Counted from the first letter of the stretch, positions 33,024-40,615 are shown. The stretch: 40,615 nucleotides of DNA from Arthrobacter sp. SO5 (GCF_020532805.1 NZ_MQTQ01000031.1:1-40615), one strand, 5' to 3'. Numbers and translations are program-made. The notes: generated by a model from the letters alone, not told the origin.

Positions 33024-34142
33024 CTAGGAACGCCGCGGCGGCTTTGTATAGATCGCACAGAGTTCCAGGAAGCGGGTGTTTGCCTCGGCCTCCCCGATGC
33101 TGACCCGGACTCCCTCATCGCCGAACGCGCGCACCGAGAGTGCCCGTTCCCCGGCGAGGGCCGCAAATTCCGCACTATCGGCCCCTAGATTGAGCCAGAC
33201 AAAGTTCCCCTGGGCTTCCGGGACGAACCAGCCGAGCTGCCGCAGTCCGGCCTTTATCCGGTCCCGTTCTTCCACCAGGCTTTGTACCCTTTCTACAACC
33301 TCGGCGAAATGCTGTAGCGACGTGACGGCCGCTGTCTCTGCTATCTGGGACACCGCGAACGGGGTGGCCGTTACCCGCACGTGCTGGGTGAGGTCCGGGT
33401 GCGAGACGCTGTAGCCAACGCGGAGCCCGGCAAGGCCGTGGGCTTTTGAGAACGTCCGCAGGACGACGACGTTGGGGTACCTGCGGTACATCTCGATGCC
33501 GTCAACGGCGTCCTCGTCGCGGACGAACTCCTGGTAGGCCTCGTCGATGACGACCACGACGTCAGAGGGCACACGCTTAATGAAACGCTCGGTTTCCTCG
33601 GTGGTGAGGATGGGTCCGGTGGGGTTGTTAGGGGTGCAGAGCAGGATCATCCTGGTGCGGGCGGTGACCGCTTCGGCCATGGCATCGAGATTGTGGCGGC
33701 CGTCGGGGGTCAGTGGAACCCGGACGCTCTGGGCGCCGGCGAGGCCGACGCAGATCGGGTAGGCCTCGAACGAGCGCCAGGCGTAGATGACCTCGTCGGA
33801 CTTGCCGTCGTCATTCTGGCCCGCGAACGTTGCCAGCAGCTGGTTCAAGGCCCCCAGGCTTCCGGCGCCGGTGACAATGTCCTCCGCCGGAACGTCAAGG
33901 AACTCTGCGAGCGCGCCGCGCAGTTTGCTGCTTAGCGGATCGGGGTAGCGGTTGAAGTCTGTCTGCGCCGCGATGGCCTGCTGCACTGCAGGGATGGGCG
34001 GCAACGGGTTTTCATTGGAGGACAGCTTGTAGCTGGTCAGGCCCCCGACGGGGACGGGCGGTTTACCGGCCGCATAGCGGGGAAGGAGGTCTACGACCGG
34101 GCGTGGCCTGATGCCCCCGGCCGTGTTCTCTGATGAAGTCAT
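33024..34142 (-). CDS. Histidinol-phosphate / aromatic amino acid aminotransferase (HisC/Pat family)
   Basis: A 372-residue fold-type I aminotransferase. Family marks: SSNENPLPP near residue 33, the VTGAGSLGALNQL cofactor loop, CTPNNPTGP, VVVIDEAYQEF with the PLP-contacting Asp and Tyr, the PLP lysine in RTFSKAHGLAGLRVGY near residue 232, and the C-terminal EGVRVSIG arginine. It stands alone, not among his genes; actinobacteria often carry a second HisC-like protein (Pat) acting on phenylpyruvate-type acids, which I consider more likely. I chose ATG 34142, which follows TAGGCT by seven bases (leaderless), rather than the longer frame to 34211. The 2-oxoacid dehydrogenase operon lies directly downstream with its own control region. 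Confidence 0.87.
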   Translation of the reverse strand: MTSSENTAGGIRPRPVVDLLPRYAAGKPPVPVGGLTSYKLSSNENPLPPIPAVQQAIAAQTDFNRYPDPLSSKLRGALAEFLDVPAEDIVTGAGSLGALNQLLATFAGQNDDGKSDEVIYAWRSFEAYPICVGLAGAQSVRVPLTPDGRHNLDAMAEAVTARTRMILLCTPNNPTGPILTTEETERFIKRVPSDVVVVIDEAYQEFVRDEDAVDGIEMYRRYPNVVVLRTFSKAHGLAGLRVGYSVSHPDLTQHVRVTATPFAVSQIAETAAVTSLQHFAEVVERVQSLVEERDRIKAGLRQLGWFVPEAQGNFVWLNLGADSAEFAALAGERALSVRAFGDEGVRVSIGEAEANTRFLELCAIYTKPPRRS

Positions 34143-34149
34143 GCCAGCA

Positions 34150-34155
34150 AGCCTA
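34150..34155 (-). promoter_or_regulatory. -10 element of leaderless HisC/Pat gene
   Basis: TAGGCT on the minus strand, seven bases before ATG 34142. Confidence 0.4.
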
Positions 34156-34201
34156 CTTCCGTCCCTGCCGCTGCGGGCGGGGATATGACAGCATGGGCCC
34201 C

Positions 34202-34591
34202 ATGAGCTCATTCTTCGTGCGGGTCATCATCAACGGCTTGGCCCTGGCAATTGCGTGCTGGCTCCTCCCCGGGCTGGATATTTCCACCCCGGGCACCGGC
34301 ACCGTCTCGATCATCCTGGGGTACCTGTTCATCGGTTTGGTGTTCGGTCTCGTCAATGCCTTCATCAAGCCGATCATCAGCCTCCTGTCATTGCCGATCA
34401 CCATCATCACCCTGGGCCTTTTCACTGTGGTCATCAACGCTGCGATGCTCTATCTGACGTCCTGGATCAGCAGCTACACCACGGTGAACTTCACCATCGA
34501 TACCTTTTTCTGGACTGCGGTGTTCGCCGCCCTCATCATCAGCGGTGTGTCCCTCGTCGCGAGCTTTCTTCCCGCGCTCAGCCGCCGCTAG
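34202..34591 (+). CDS. Phage-holin-family four-helix membrane protein
   Basis: A 129-residue membrane protein of the type called mycobacterial 4 TMS phage holin (Pfam Phage_holin_4_2). Four hydrophobic segments at about residues 6-21, 34-56, 60-82 and 95-120, with the conserved GLVNAFIKPIISLLSLPITI between helices 2 and 3. Proteins of this family are widespread chromosomal membrane proteins and are mostly not phage holins; function unknown. ATG 34202 is the likely start; another ATG at 34193 adds three residues. TATGAC at 34184-34189 is a possible -10 that would favour 34202 with a very short leader. No phage genes are nearby. Confidence 0.82.
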   Translation: MSSFFVRVIINGLALAIACWLLPGLDISTPGTGTVSIILGYLFIGLVFGLVNAFIKPIISLLSLPITIITLGLFTVVINAAMLYLTSWISSYTTVNFTIDTFFWTAVFAALIISGVSLVASFLPALSRR

Positions 34592-34615
34592 GTACGGGGA
34601 CAGGAAACCCGCCGG

Positions 34616-36052
34616 CTACGCCGCAGGCCGCTGCGCGCGGTCCGCGGGATTGCCTTCCCTGCTGTTCCGCGGCCCCGGCGCCAGAGGAACCCGGCGCTGT
34701 GACGGCCCCGGTTCGCGCCGGAGCGAGAAACGCGTGACGGTGGCCGCTCCGCCGGCCCCCACAACTGCGGCGAGGGCTGCGGTGGAGGACTGCAGCGAGG
34801 GGTCCCTGCTCGCGGCGATGGCACTGGCCCCGCCAGCGTAGTTGACGAGCCGGTGACCGGGGCCAAGCCCGAAGTCAGCCAGTGGCGGAATGTCCAGGGC
34901 GTTAGTCAGTGTCACGGTCACCCGGTCCTTGGTATCGGGGTTCGCCAGGCCGTCGGCACCGGGCACCCAGTCCTGCTGGTGCTCCAGGTGCAGGCTGCGG
35001 ATACCCGGCTCAGGGCTGATGCCGCCGACCGGCGACCCCGCCGTCAGCACAAACTTCAGATCGTACTGGGCCAGGAAGGCTTTGTCCCGGCTAAGGTTCA
35101 TGGCGTGGATGCCGCCTTGGCTGTACCCCACGGCGGCTACCTGCTCGCCCGCTTCGGCGCCGGCATCCTGCAGGGCCTGGCGGATGGCTGCCGTTGTCTC
35201 CGCGGAGTCGTATCCGAGGCCCTCCGCGATGCCGGCCGCATCAAAGGGGTTTGTCCCGTCCGGCAGTCCGTCCTGTGTACCCGGGACTATCACCACCCAT
35301 GCCCGCTGGCTGCCAGCCCCGAGGCTCAGGACCTCTATGTCTCCGCTGGTGGCCCCGACGCTCTCTGCCCGGAGCAGCAGCCCGGCCGGAGAGGCGTCGA
35401 CGTCCTCTGTCCACGTTTCCCGGCCCGCGATGTGCACCGGCCGGGGCAGCAGGAACTCCAGACCGGGCGCGGACGCCAGCCCCCGGAGGACGCCGCGGAC
35501 GCCGACGGGACCGCTGGCGCCCCCATACGCCGGGGCCCATGCGGCCGGCAGCCCGAGCAGTTCCGCCACCCTCGCCGGCGCCAGCGAGATCTCATCTTCA
35601 ACGACGTCGCGCACGGTGACCGGAGGCAAGCCGAACAGCCCCCACAACGGCCCGTAGCCCAATCCCGTCTTGCCGATCCTCAGGAGAAGGGTGTTCCGTG
35701 CTTCGGCAAACTCGTATTCCCGGTGGCTTGCCCTCACCTCGCGGCAGAGGCGCTCCAGCTCGGCCCGGACCCGGCCCACGGCCTGGCCCCCCTCCCCCAC
35801 GGCCACAATCGCGCTGCTGCCGCTGGTGTAGGAATCGGACTGGTACGGGAACAGGGCACGGCGCACCAGGTCCGCCTCCGCTTCTACGGCCGCCAATTCC
35901 CTCGCCACCGTTTCCAGGGCCGCGGCCCCGGCGAGCAGTTCCTCGAACTGGAAGCTGAGACCGCCGACTCCGCCCCGGATCTGGAGCGTTCCATCTACCG
36001 CCGGCACCGGAACGGGAGCGTCCCCGGAGCCGGCCGGCGTCACCTCCGGCAT
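34616..36052 (-). CDS. Helical-hairpin / alpha-beta-hydrolase fusion, possible type VII secretion effector
   Basis: A 478-residue protein of no named family that I can assign. Residues about 30-120 form two amphipathic helices (FQFEELLAGAAALETVAREL and VGRVRAELERLCREVRASH) around a Gly/Ser turn, like WXG100/ESX substrate hairpins, ending with Y113-E-F-A-E117, a match to the YxxxD/E export motif. A hydrolase domain follows: strand VVIVPGTQDG, nucleophile elbow GYSQGG with Ser311, candidate acid Asp361 in HQQDWVPG and His400 in GPGHRLVNY. The last 45 residues are Arg/Pro-rich and probably disordered. The stop overlaps nothing downstream; the upstream WXG100-like gene ends in TGATG, sharing one base with this ATG, so both are translated together. 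Hydrolysed substrate (lipid or ester) is inferred only. Confidence 0.7.
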   Translation of the reverse strand: MPEVTPAGSGDAPVPVPAVDGTLQIRGGVGGLSFQFEELLAGAAALETVARELAAVEAEADLVRRALFPYQSDSYTSGSSAIVAVGEGGQAVGRVRAELERLCREVRASHREYEFAEARNTLLLRIGKTGLGYGPLWGLFGLPPVTVRDVVEDEISLAPARVAELLGLPAAWAPAYGGASGPVGVRGVLRGLASAPGLEFLLPRPVHIAGRETWTEDVDASPAGLLLRAESVGATSGDIEVLSLGAGSQRAWVVIVPGTQDGLPDGTNPFDAAGIAEGLGYDSAETTAAIRQALQDAGAEAGEQVAAVGYSQGGIHAMNLSRDKAFLAQYDLKFVLTAGSPVGGISPEPGIRSLHLEHQQDWVPGADGLANPDTKDRVTVTLTNALDIPPLADFGLGPGHRLVNYAGGASAIAASRDPSLQSSTAALAAVVGAGGAATVTRFSLRREPGPSQRRVPLAPGPRNSREGNPADRAQRPAA

Positions 36053-36372
36053 CAGGGACCGGGCCTGCCGGCGGACAGCATCGCGTTCTGGGCGTGCCGG
36101 AGCACTGCCGGCACGGCGTCCTCCAACATGTTCCGGGCCCGTCGGAGACCTGCCGCGTGCAGGGAGAGCGACGTCCGGTAGGCCCGACCTGCCGGCGATT
36201 GCCAGGTCTGCAATTCCAGCCGGACAAGCTGGGAGAGTGCGGCGTCAGCCCGGTCGGCGCACCGGGCAACGCGGGCCGCCAGCTGCTGGATCTCGTAGCC
36301 GCGCGACGCGCAGGCCCCGGCGTCGGCGGCTGTCAGACTGCCGCCTGCTGCGCTGGCTGTTCCCGTGGTCAT
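36052..36372 (-). CDS. WXG100-like small protein
   Basis: A 106-residue Ala-rich protein predicted to form a helical hairpin: helix 1 about residues 24-54, turn with W57-Q-S-P-A-G, helix 2 about 63-98. The Trp plus small residue at the turn (W-x-S) is a variant of the WXG motif of ESX/type VII substrates. It lacks its own YxxxD/E tail, as expected if the partner supplies the export signal. The ATG at 36372 follows TAGCGT by seven bases; the open frame continues 70 codons upstream but is Pro/Arg-rich and unlike a protein. It is first in a two-gene unit with the hydrolase fusion. No secretion ATPase or channel gene is in the window. Confidence 0.7.
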   Translation of the reverse strand: MTTGTASAAGGSLTAADAGACASRGYEIQQLAARVARCADRADAALSQLVRLELQTWQSPAGRAYRTSLSLHAAGLRRARNMLEDAVPAVLRHAQNAMLSAGRPGP

Positions 36373-36379
36373 GCCACCT

Positions 36380-36385
36380 ACGCTA
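36380..36385 (-). promoter_or_regulatory. -10 element of WXG100-like/hydrolase pair
   Basis: TAGCGT on the minus strand, seven bases before ATG 36372, with TTCAGC 17 bases upstream as a weak -35. The intervening AGGTGG could alternatively serve as a ribosome site. Confidence 0.4.
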
Positions 36386-36547
36386 AGCAGCCCGCGGCCA
36401 GGGCTGAAGCGCCCTCCCGGGCTATGTGGACAACGCCCGCCGGGGGACGGAGAGGGGACAGACAGGGGACACGCACCGGCCAGCAACCGAAGACATAGGG
36501 AAAAAGCCCGCTTAAGCCGCGGCGGGACTTCGTGAAAGAATCGGGGC

Positions 36548-37990
36548 ATGCCTGAAACTGCCGCCCCAGCCGATACCCGCACGCCGTCCGGACGCCTGGC
36601 CCTCGCCGCGTCCTCACCCCAGATTGCGCTTGGCCCGCTGGACGGCCGGTACCAGTCCGCCGTCGCGCCGCTGGTCGACTACCTCGCCGAGGCCGCGCTC
36701 AACCGCGACCGGGTCGCCGTCGAGGTTGAATGGCTCATCCACCTGACCAGCAACAGCGTCCTGCCGGGCGCCGGTCCCCTGACCGCTGGCCAGCAGGAAA
36801 AGCTGCGCGCCATCGTCACCGAGTTCGACGCCGATTCCGTCCGCGAACTCGCTGACATCGAGGCCGTCACGGTGCACGACGTCAAGGCCGTCGAGTACTA
36901 CATCGGCCGCCGGCTGCCCGGCATCGGCATCGGGCAGCTGACCGCCCTGGTGCACTTCGGCTGCACCTCGGAGGACATTAACAACCTCTCCTACGCCCTG
37001 GGCGTCAAGGGCGCCGTCGAGGACGTCTGGCTTCCGGCCGCCCGCAGGCTCGTCCGGCAGATCAGCGCCATGGCCGAGGACAACCGCGCTGTGCCGATGC
37101 TCTCCCGCACGCACGGCCAGCCGGCCACCCCCACCACGCTGGGCAAGGAACTCGCGGTCTTCGCGCATCGCCTCACCCGCCAGCTGGACCGCATCGCCAG
37201 GACCGAGTACCTGGGCAAGATCAACGGCGCCACCGGCACCTACGCCGCACACGTGGCCTCCGCCCCCGGCGCCGACTGGCAGCACGTGGCCAAGAGCTTC
37301 GTCGAAGGCCTGGGCCTGGCCTGGAACCCGCTGACCACGCAGATCGAAAGCCACGACTGGCAGGCCGAGCTGTACGCCGACATTGCGCGCTTCAACCGGA
37401 TCCTGCACAACGTCTGCACGGACATCTGGAGCTACATCTCCATCGGCTACTTCGTGCAGGTCCCGGTCGAGGGCGCCACCGGCTCCTCGACCATGCCGCA
37501 CAAGGTCAACCCGATCCGCTTCGAGAACGCCGAGGCCAACCTGGAGATCTCCTCCGGCCTGCTCGACGTGCTGGGCTCCACCCTGGTCACCTCCCGCTGG
37601 CAGCGCGACCTTACCGATTCGTCCTCGCAGCGGAACATCGGGGTGGCTTTCGGGCACTCGCTGCTCGCGATCTCCAACGTGGCGAGGGGCCTGGAGCGCC
37701 TGAACGTCGCGGAGGAAGTCCTCGCTGCGGACCTTGACACCAACTGGGAAGTCCTCGGCGAGGCCATCCAGATGGTCATGCGCGCCGAGGCCATCGCCGG
37801 CGTCGAAGGCATGGAAAACCCTTACGAGCGGCTCAAGGACCTGACCCGCGGGCAGCGCGTCGACGCAGCCCGGATGCAGGAATTCGTCCAGGGCCTGGGC
37901 CTGTCCCCGGACGCCGAAGCCCGGCTGCTGGCACTCACCCCCGGCAAGTACACCGGCATCGCTGACAAGCTGGTGGACCACCTCACATGA
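36548..37990 (+). CDS. purB: Adenylosuccinate lyase
   Basis: A 480-residue enzyme of purine synthesis that splits SAICAR and adenylosuccinate, releasing fumarate. The start LGPLDGRYQSAVAPL is characteristic of the E. coli-type PurB. Other marks: VHFGCTSEDINNLSYAL, the catalytic His in SRTHGQPATPTTLGKE and the flexible signature loop GSSTMPHKVNPIRFENAE near residue 311 with the catalytic Ser. Length fits the family. ATG 36548 has only a GGGG run close by; AAGAAT six bases upstream hints at another leaderless start, but weakly. The stop overlaps the next start by four bases, so the phosphatase is translationally coupled. Confidence 0.96.
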   Translation: MPETAAPADTRTPSGRLALAASSPQIALGPLDGRYQSAVAPLVDYLAEAALNRDRVAVEVEWLIHLTSNSVLPGAGPLTAGQQEKLRAIVTEFDADSVRELADIEAVTVHDVKAVEYYIGRRLPGIGIGQLTALVHFGCTSEDINNLSYALGVKGAVEDVWLPAARRLVRQISAMAEDNRAVPMLSRTHGQPATPTTLGKELAVFAHRLTRQLDRIARTEYLGKINGATGTYAAHVASAPGADWQHVAKSFVEGLGLAWNPLTTQIESHDWQAELYADIARFNRILHNVCTDIWSYISIGYFVQVPVEGATGSSTMPHKVNPIRFENAEANLEISSGLLDVLGSTLVTSRWQRDLTDSSSQRNIGVAFGHSLLAISNVARGLERLNVAEEVLAADLDTNWEVLGEAIQMVMRAEAIAGVEGMENPYERLKDLTRGQRVDAARMQEFVQGLGLSPDAEARLLALTPGKYTGIADKLVDHLT

Positions 37991-38649
37991 GGCTCCTGCT
38001 CATCCGCCACGGCCAGACGCCCGGGAACGTCCTGGGCCAGCTGGACACCGCCCACCCGGGGCCGGGCCTGACGGAACTCGGTGAGCGGCAGGCTGCCGCC
38101 CTGGCCCGGTCGCTGGGGAATGAGCCGATCGACATGCTTTACGCGTCCACGCTGATCCGGACACAGATGACCGCAACCCCGCTGGCGGCCGTCCGCGGAC
38201 TGGGCATCGAGGTGCTCGAAGGCATCCAAGAGATTGAGGCCGGGGCCCTGGAGAAGGCCACCGACCACGCGTCGCACATGCGCTACCTCGGCACGGTCTT
38301 TGCCTGGGCAGAGGGCGAGTTGGACCGCCGGATGCCGGCAGGACCCGGCGGGCACGAGTTCTTCGAACGCTACGACGCCTCGATCGCGCGGATAGTTGCC
38401 GCGGCCGGCGGCGCCGGGACCGTCGCCGTCGTCAGCCACGGCGCCGCCATCCGCGTCTGGGCAGGGCTGCGGGCGTCCAACAGGGAGCCTGGTTTTGCCG
38501 CCCGCCACATGCTGGGGAACACCGGGATCGTGGCACTGGAAGGGGATCCCGACGGCGGCTGGCGGCTCATTCACTGGGACGGCAGCCCGCTGGGCGGTCT
38601 GGTCCTGGCGGACCCGACGGCGGAGGACCCCACCGGCCCCACGCTGTAG
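37987..38649 (+). CDS. Histidine phosphatase family protein
   Basis: A 220-residue phosphoglycerate-mutase-like phosphatase. The phospho-acceptor is His8 in LLIRHGQTPGN; the second catalytic His lies in VVSHGAAIRVW. The conserved YASTLIRTQMTATPLA Arg and the EIEAGALE acid are present. Substrate unknown; the family covers sugar phosphates, nucleotides and cofactors. ATG 37987 overlaps the purB stop (ATGA), which suggests coupling to purine metabolism, though no specific substrate can be inferred. Confidence 0.9.
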   Translation: MRLLLIRHGQTPGNVLGQLDTAHPGPGLTELGERQAAALARSLGNEPIDMLYASTLIRTQMTATPLAAVRGLGIEVLEGIQEIEAGALEKATDHASHMRYLGTVFAWAEGELDRRMPAGPGGHEFFERYDASIARIVAAAGGAGTVAVVSHGAAIRVWAGLRASNREPGFAARHMLGNTGIVALEGDPDGGWRLIHWDGSPLGGLVLADPTAEDPTGPTL

Positions 38650-38762
38650 CACCCGCCCACCGCGGCCGCCGAGTTCTCCAAAGCCTTACCCGCAGGAAAC
38701 ACAGCGGAAACGGGAGCCGCCTAGCGTAAATCTGCATACGACTTCGGCGAATCGAGGCAGCA

Positions 38763-39266
38763 ATGCAGACCAACCCGCGGCTGAACATCAGGCAGGTCAC
38801 GTGGACCCATCCCGTGGGCGCGGACCTGCGGGCCGCCCAGCAGGCGGAACTGGACGCCCGCTTCGGCAGCAGCGACCACGAACCGGGGCCGCCGCCGTCG
38901 GAAGCCGATACCGCGGTGTTCCTCGTGGCACACGACAAAGCCTCCGGCCAGCCCGTGGGCTGCGGCGGTCTGCGGATCCTGGACGAGCACACGGCCGAGA
39001 TCAAGCGGCTTTATGTGCTGCCGTACACGCGCGGCTCCGGCGTGGCCAGCTCGATCCTGGCGGCACTGGAGGCGCATGCCCATTCTTTGGGGATCACCAG
39101 GGTCACCGCAGAGGCAGGCTCGGCCCAGCCGGACGGCCGGCACTTCTACGAGGCCTCGGGCTTTGCGCCGGTGCCGAACTTCGGGCCCTACGCGGGCGTG
39201 GAGCACTCGTACTGCTATGCCAAAGCCATCGACTCGCACACCGCCGCACACACCGCAATGGCCTAA
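38763..39266 (+). CDS. GNAT family N-acetyltransferase
   Basis: A 167-residue acetyl-CoA-dependent acetyltransferase. The acetyl-CoA binding motif is RLYVLPYTRGSGVASSIL (R-G-x-G-V/A form), preceded by the strand VGCGGLRILDEHTAEIK and followed by the HFYEASGFAPVPNFGPYAG motif of the C-terminal half, a pattern close to small-molecule or amino-acid-like acceptors. Acceptor unknown. ATG 38763 has a GAGG site five bases upstream. A TAGCGT element (38722-38727) may supply its own promoter, 113 bp after the phosphatase gene. Confidence 0.88.
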   Translation: MQTNPRLNIRQVTWTHPVGADLRAAQQAELDARFGSSDHEPGPPPSEADTAVFLVAHDKASGQPVGCGGLRILDEHTAEIKRLYVLPYTRGSGVASSILAALEAHAHSLGITRVTAEAGSAQPDGRHFYEASGFAPVPNFGPYAGVEHSYCYAKAIDSHTAAHTAMA

Positions 39267-39404
39267 GCGCCCCGGGCCCGCCGACGCGGCTTGCATGGGG
39301 GGTCAGCGTTCGACGGCGGCAGCCCGCCCCCGATGTTCACGGCGGGTTAAGGCCGAGGGCGCGTTCCGTTCTGCCTGGCCGACAAGACTCGTATGCCGGG
39401 GACA

Positions 39405-39460
39405 GGCTATTTCCTCGAATCGATAGCCATAACCGTCAATTCCGGGATTTGCCCTATAGG
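39405..39460 (+). promoter_or_regulatory. Control region of the binding-lipoprotein gene
   Basis: GGCTAT (39405-39410) and ATAGCC (39423-39428) form a 6-bp dyad with a 12-base centre. TATAGG (39455-39460), within the palindrome CCTATAGG, is a plausible -10 about 50 bases before GTG 39509. The 242-bp gap from 39267 holds no gene; its first half shows nothing I can interpret. Confidence 0.4.
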
Positions 39461-39508
39461 CTGGCCGGACAAATGCCCCCTGGGCCCGTCCAGAAATGAG
39501 TCTCACTC

Positions 39509-40609
39509 GTGCGCAGATTGAAAACCCTGGTTGCCGCCGCCGTCGCCGTCACCCTGCTCGCCGGCTGCGGAGCGGGCGCCGCAGCCCCCGCGGCGTCGGG
39601 AACGGCCGCCGGACCCGCCGCCGTCGCCCCCTCGGGACCACCCACCGGTGAGACCCTGATCGTCTACACCAACTCCAATGGTGAGGGCCGTGGCGAGTGG
39701 CTCACGAAGAAGGCCGCCGAAGCCGGCTTCAAGATCGAGATCGTCGGGGCCGGCGGCGCGGACGCCACCAACAAGCTCATCGCCGAGAAGAACAACCCGA
39801 TTGCCGACGTCGCGTACGGGCTGAACAACATGTATTTCGAGCAGGTCAAGGCAGCCGGCGCCGTTGAACCCTTCACCCCGTCATGGTCCGGGGAAGTAGA
39901 CGGCGCCAAGGGTGACAAGTCCGACAGCAAGGCTTACTGGCCGCTGGTGCAGCAGGCGATCCTCCTCGGCTACAACTCCGGGAAGTTCAGCAAGGACCAG
40001 GCCCCCAAGGACTGGACGGATCTGTGGACCCAGGATAAATTCAAGTCCCGCTATGAGCGGGTCACCGGCCTCGGCACTGCCACCTCACAGCTGGTCTTCG
40101 CCAGCATCCTGACCCGGTACAAAGACGACGGCGGCGATCTGGGCATCTCGGACGAGGGCTGGAAGCAGATCGAGGCGTACTTTAAGAACGGCACCCCTGC
40201 CGTGGCCAAGACGGACCTCTTTGCCCGTATCGCCTCGGGCGACACGGACATGGGGCAGATGCCCTCGTCCATCATCGCCGAACGTGAAAAGTCGTTCAAG
40301 GTCAACGTGGAGACGGTCATGCCGTCCGTCGGCGTTCCGCTGGCCATCGAGCAAGTCGCACTGGTCAAGGGCTCGAAGAAAAAGGATGAGGCCCTGAAAT
40401 TCATCAACTGGTTCGGCAGCGCGCAGACCCAGGGTGACTGGGCCCAGCAATTCAACTCCATGCCGGTCAACAAGTCGGCCGTGGCCAAGGCAAAGCCGGA
40501 AGTTGTCGAGTTCTTCACCACGCTCAAGCAGCAGGACATCGACTGGAACTTCGTGCAGGCAAACATGGGCAAGTGGGTCGAGAAAATCGAACTCGAATAC
40601 ATGAGCTGA
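39509..40609 (+). CDS. Extracellular solute-binding lipoprotein (iron/AfuA-FbpA-like)
   Basis: A 366-residue ABC transporter binding protein, complete within the window. The signal peptide ends in the lipobox LLAGC (Cys20) followed by an Ala/Pro/Gly linker to about residue 45. The mature part starts LIVYTNSNGEGRGEWLTKKAAEAG, matching group-1 bacterial solute-binding proteins of the ferric iron / 2-aminoethylphosphonate / thiamine type; ADVAYGLNNMYFEQ and the C-terminal ALKFINWFGSAQTQ..WAQ are consistent. Iron is a guess: the paired Tyr ligands of FbpA are not clearly present. GTG 39509 is the only good start but its ribosome site is poor. Permease and ATPase genes would be expected just past the right edge. 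Confidence 0.88.
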   Translation: MRRLKTLVAAAVAVTLLAGCGAGAAAPAASGTAAGPAAVAPSGPPTGETLIVYTNSNGEGRGEWLTKKAAEAGFKIEIVGAGGADATNKLIAEKNNPIADVAYGLNNMYFEQVKAAGAVEPFTPSWSGEVDGAKGDKSDSKAYWPLVQQAILLGYNSGKFSKDQAPKDWTDLWTQDKFKSRYERVTGLGTATSQLVFASILTRYKDDGGDLGISDEGWKQIEAYFKNGTPAVAKTDLFARIASGDTDMGQMPSSIIAEREKSFKVNVETVMPSVGVPLAIEQVALVKGSKKKDEALKFINWFGSAQTQGDWAQQFNSMPVNKSAVAKAKPEVVEFFTTLKQQDIDWNFVQANMGKWVEKIELEYMS

Positions 40610-40615
40610 CCCTGC

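Noticed and set aside
34202..34591. Holin-family gene as evidence of a prophage
   Set aside because: Neighbours are housekeeping genes with uniform codon use, and this family is widespread on actinobacterial chromosomes outside phages.

Overview
The window is a GC-rich (roughly two thirds G+C), densely coding chromosomal segment with strongly G/C-biased third codon positions. Gene content (PucR regulator next to ald, a lone PTS enzyme I, TetR regulators, an opp/dpp-type uptake operon, a three-gene 2-oxoacid dehydrogenase operon, HisC/Pat aminotransferase, a small WXG100-like protein) and many start codons placed 6-7 bases after a TANNNT element (leaderless mRNAs) point to an actinobacterium, most likely Arthrobacter, Pseudarthrobacter or a related Micrococcaceae. 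I see no tRNA, rRNA, CRISPR array, insertion sequence or prophage.

Layout. 1-3.5 kb: start of an unidentified gene divergent from an S10 serine carboxypeptidase, then a DUF456 membrane protein and an NAD(P)-type malic enzyme on the minus strand. 3.5-6 kb: a KstR-like TetR regulator and an MFS transporter. 6.1-11.1 kb (plus strand): a nuclease-like lipoprotein, RraA, a DHA2-type drug efflux pump and a sugar porter. 11.3-13.9 kb: PTS enzyme I, an orphan excisionase-like DNA-binding protein and a small membrane protein. 13.9-17.6 kb: PucR regulator divergent from alanine dehydrogenase, then a Gfo/Idh/MocA oxidoreductase. 17.7-24 kb (minus strand): a four-gene peptide-type ABC importer (permease, permease, fused double ATPase, binding protein) preceded by a structured leader with a 30-codon upstream ORF. 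24-27.3 kb: TetR repressor divergent from an NAD(P)H:FMN reductase with a perfect operator between them, a leaderless aminotransferase and a universal stress protein. 27.3-34.1 kb (minus strand): HisC/Pat aminotransferase, branched-chain-type 2-oxoacid dehydrogenase E1alpha-E1beta-E2, and an acyl-CoA ligase. 34.2-36.4 kb: a holin-like membrane protein and a coupled pair, a WXG100-like protein followed by a helical-hairpin/alpha-beta-hydrolase fusion. 36.5-40.6 kb: purB, a histidine phosphatase, a GNAT acetyltransferase and an iron-type binding lipoprotein.

How the genes work together. Several blocks are linked to amino acids and 2-oxo acids: peptide import, alanine deamination to pyruvate, malate decarboxylation to pyruvate, transamination by two aminotransferases, and oxidation of branched 2-oxo acids to acyl-CoA. 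The most novel-looking element is the WXG100-like/hydrolase pair at 34616-36372, which has features of a type VII secretion substrate with a putative lipase/esterase domain. The clearest regulatory signals are a perfect 11-bp-arm operator (24724-24749), a nested dyad upstream of the dehydrogenase operon (32923-32964), a long inverted repeat between ald and its convergent neighbour (16485-16564), and the window-wide leaderless start pattern, which I used to revise several start codons. All functional calls rest on reading translated sequence by eye; no database search was possible.
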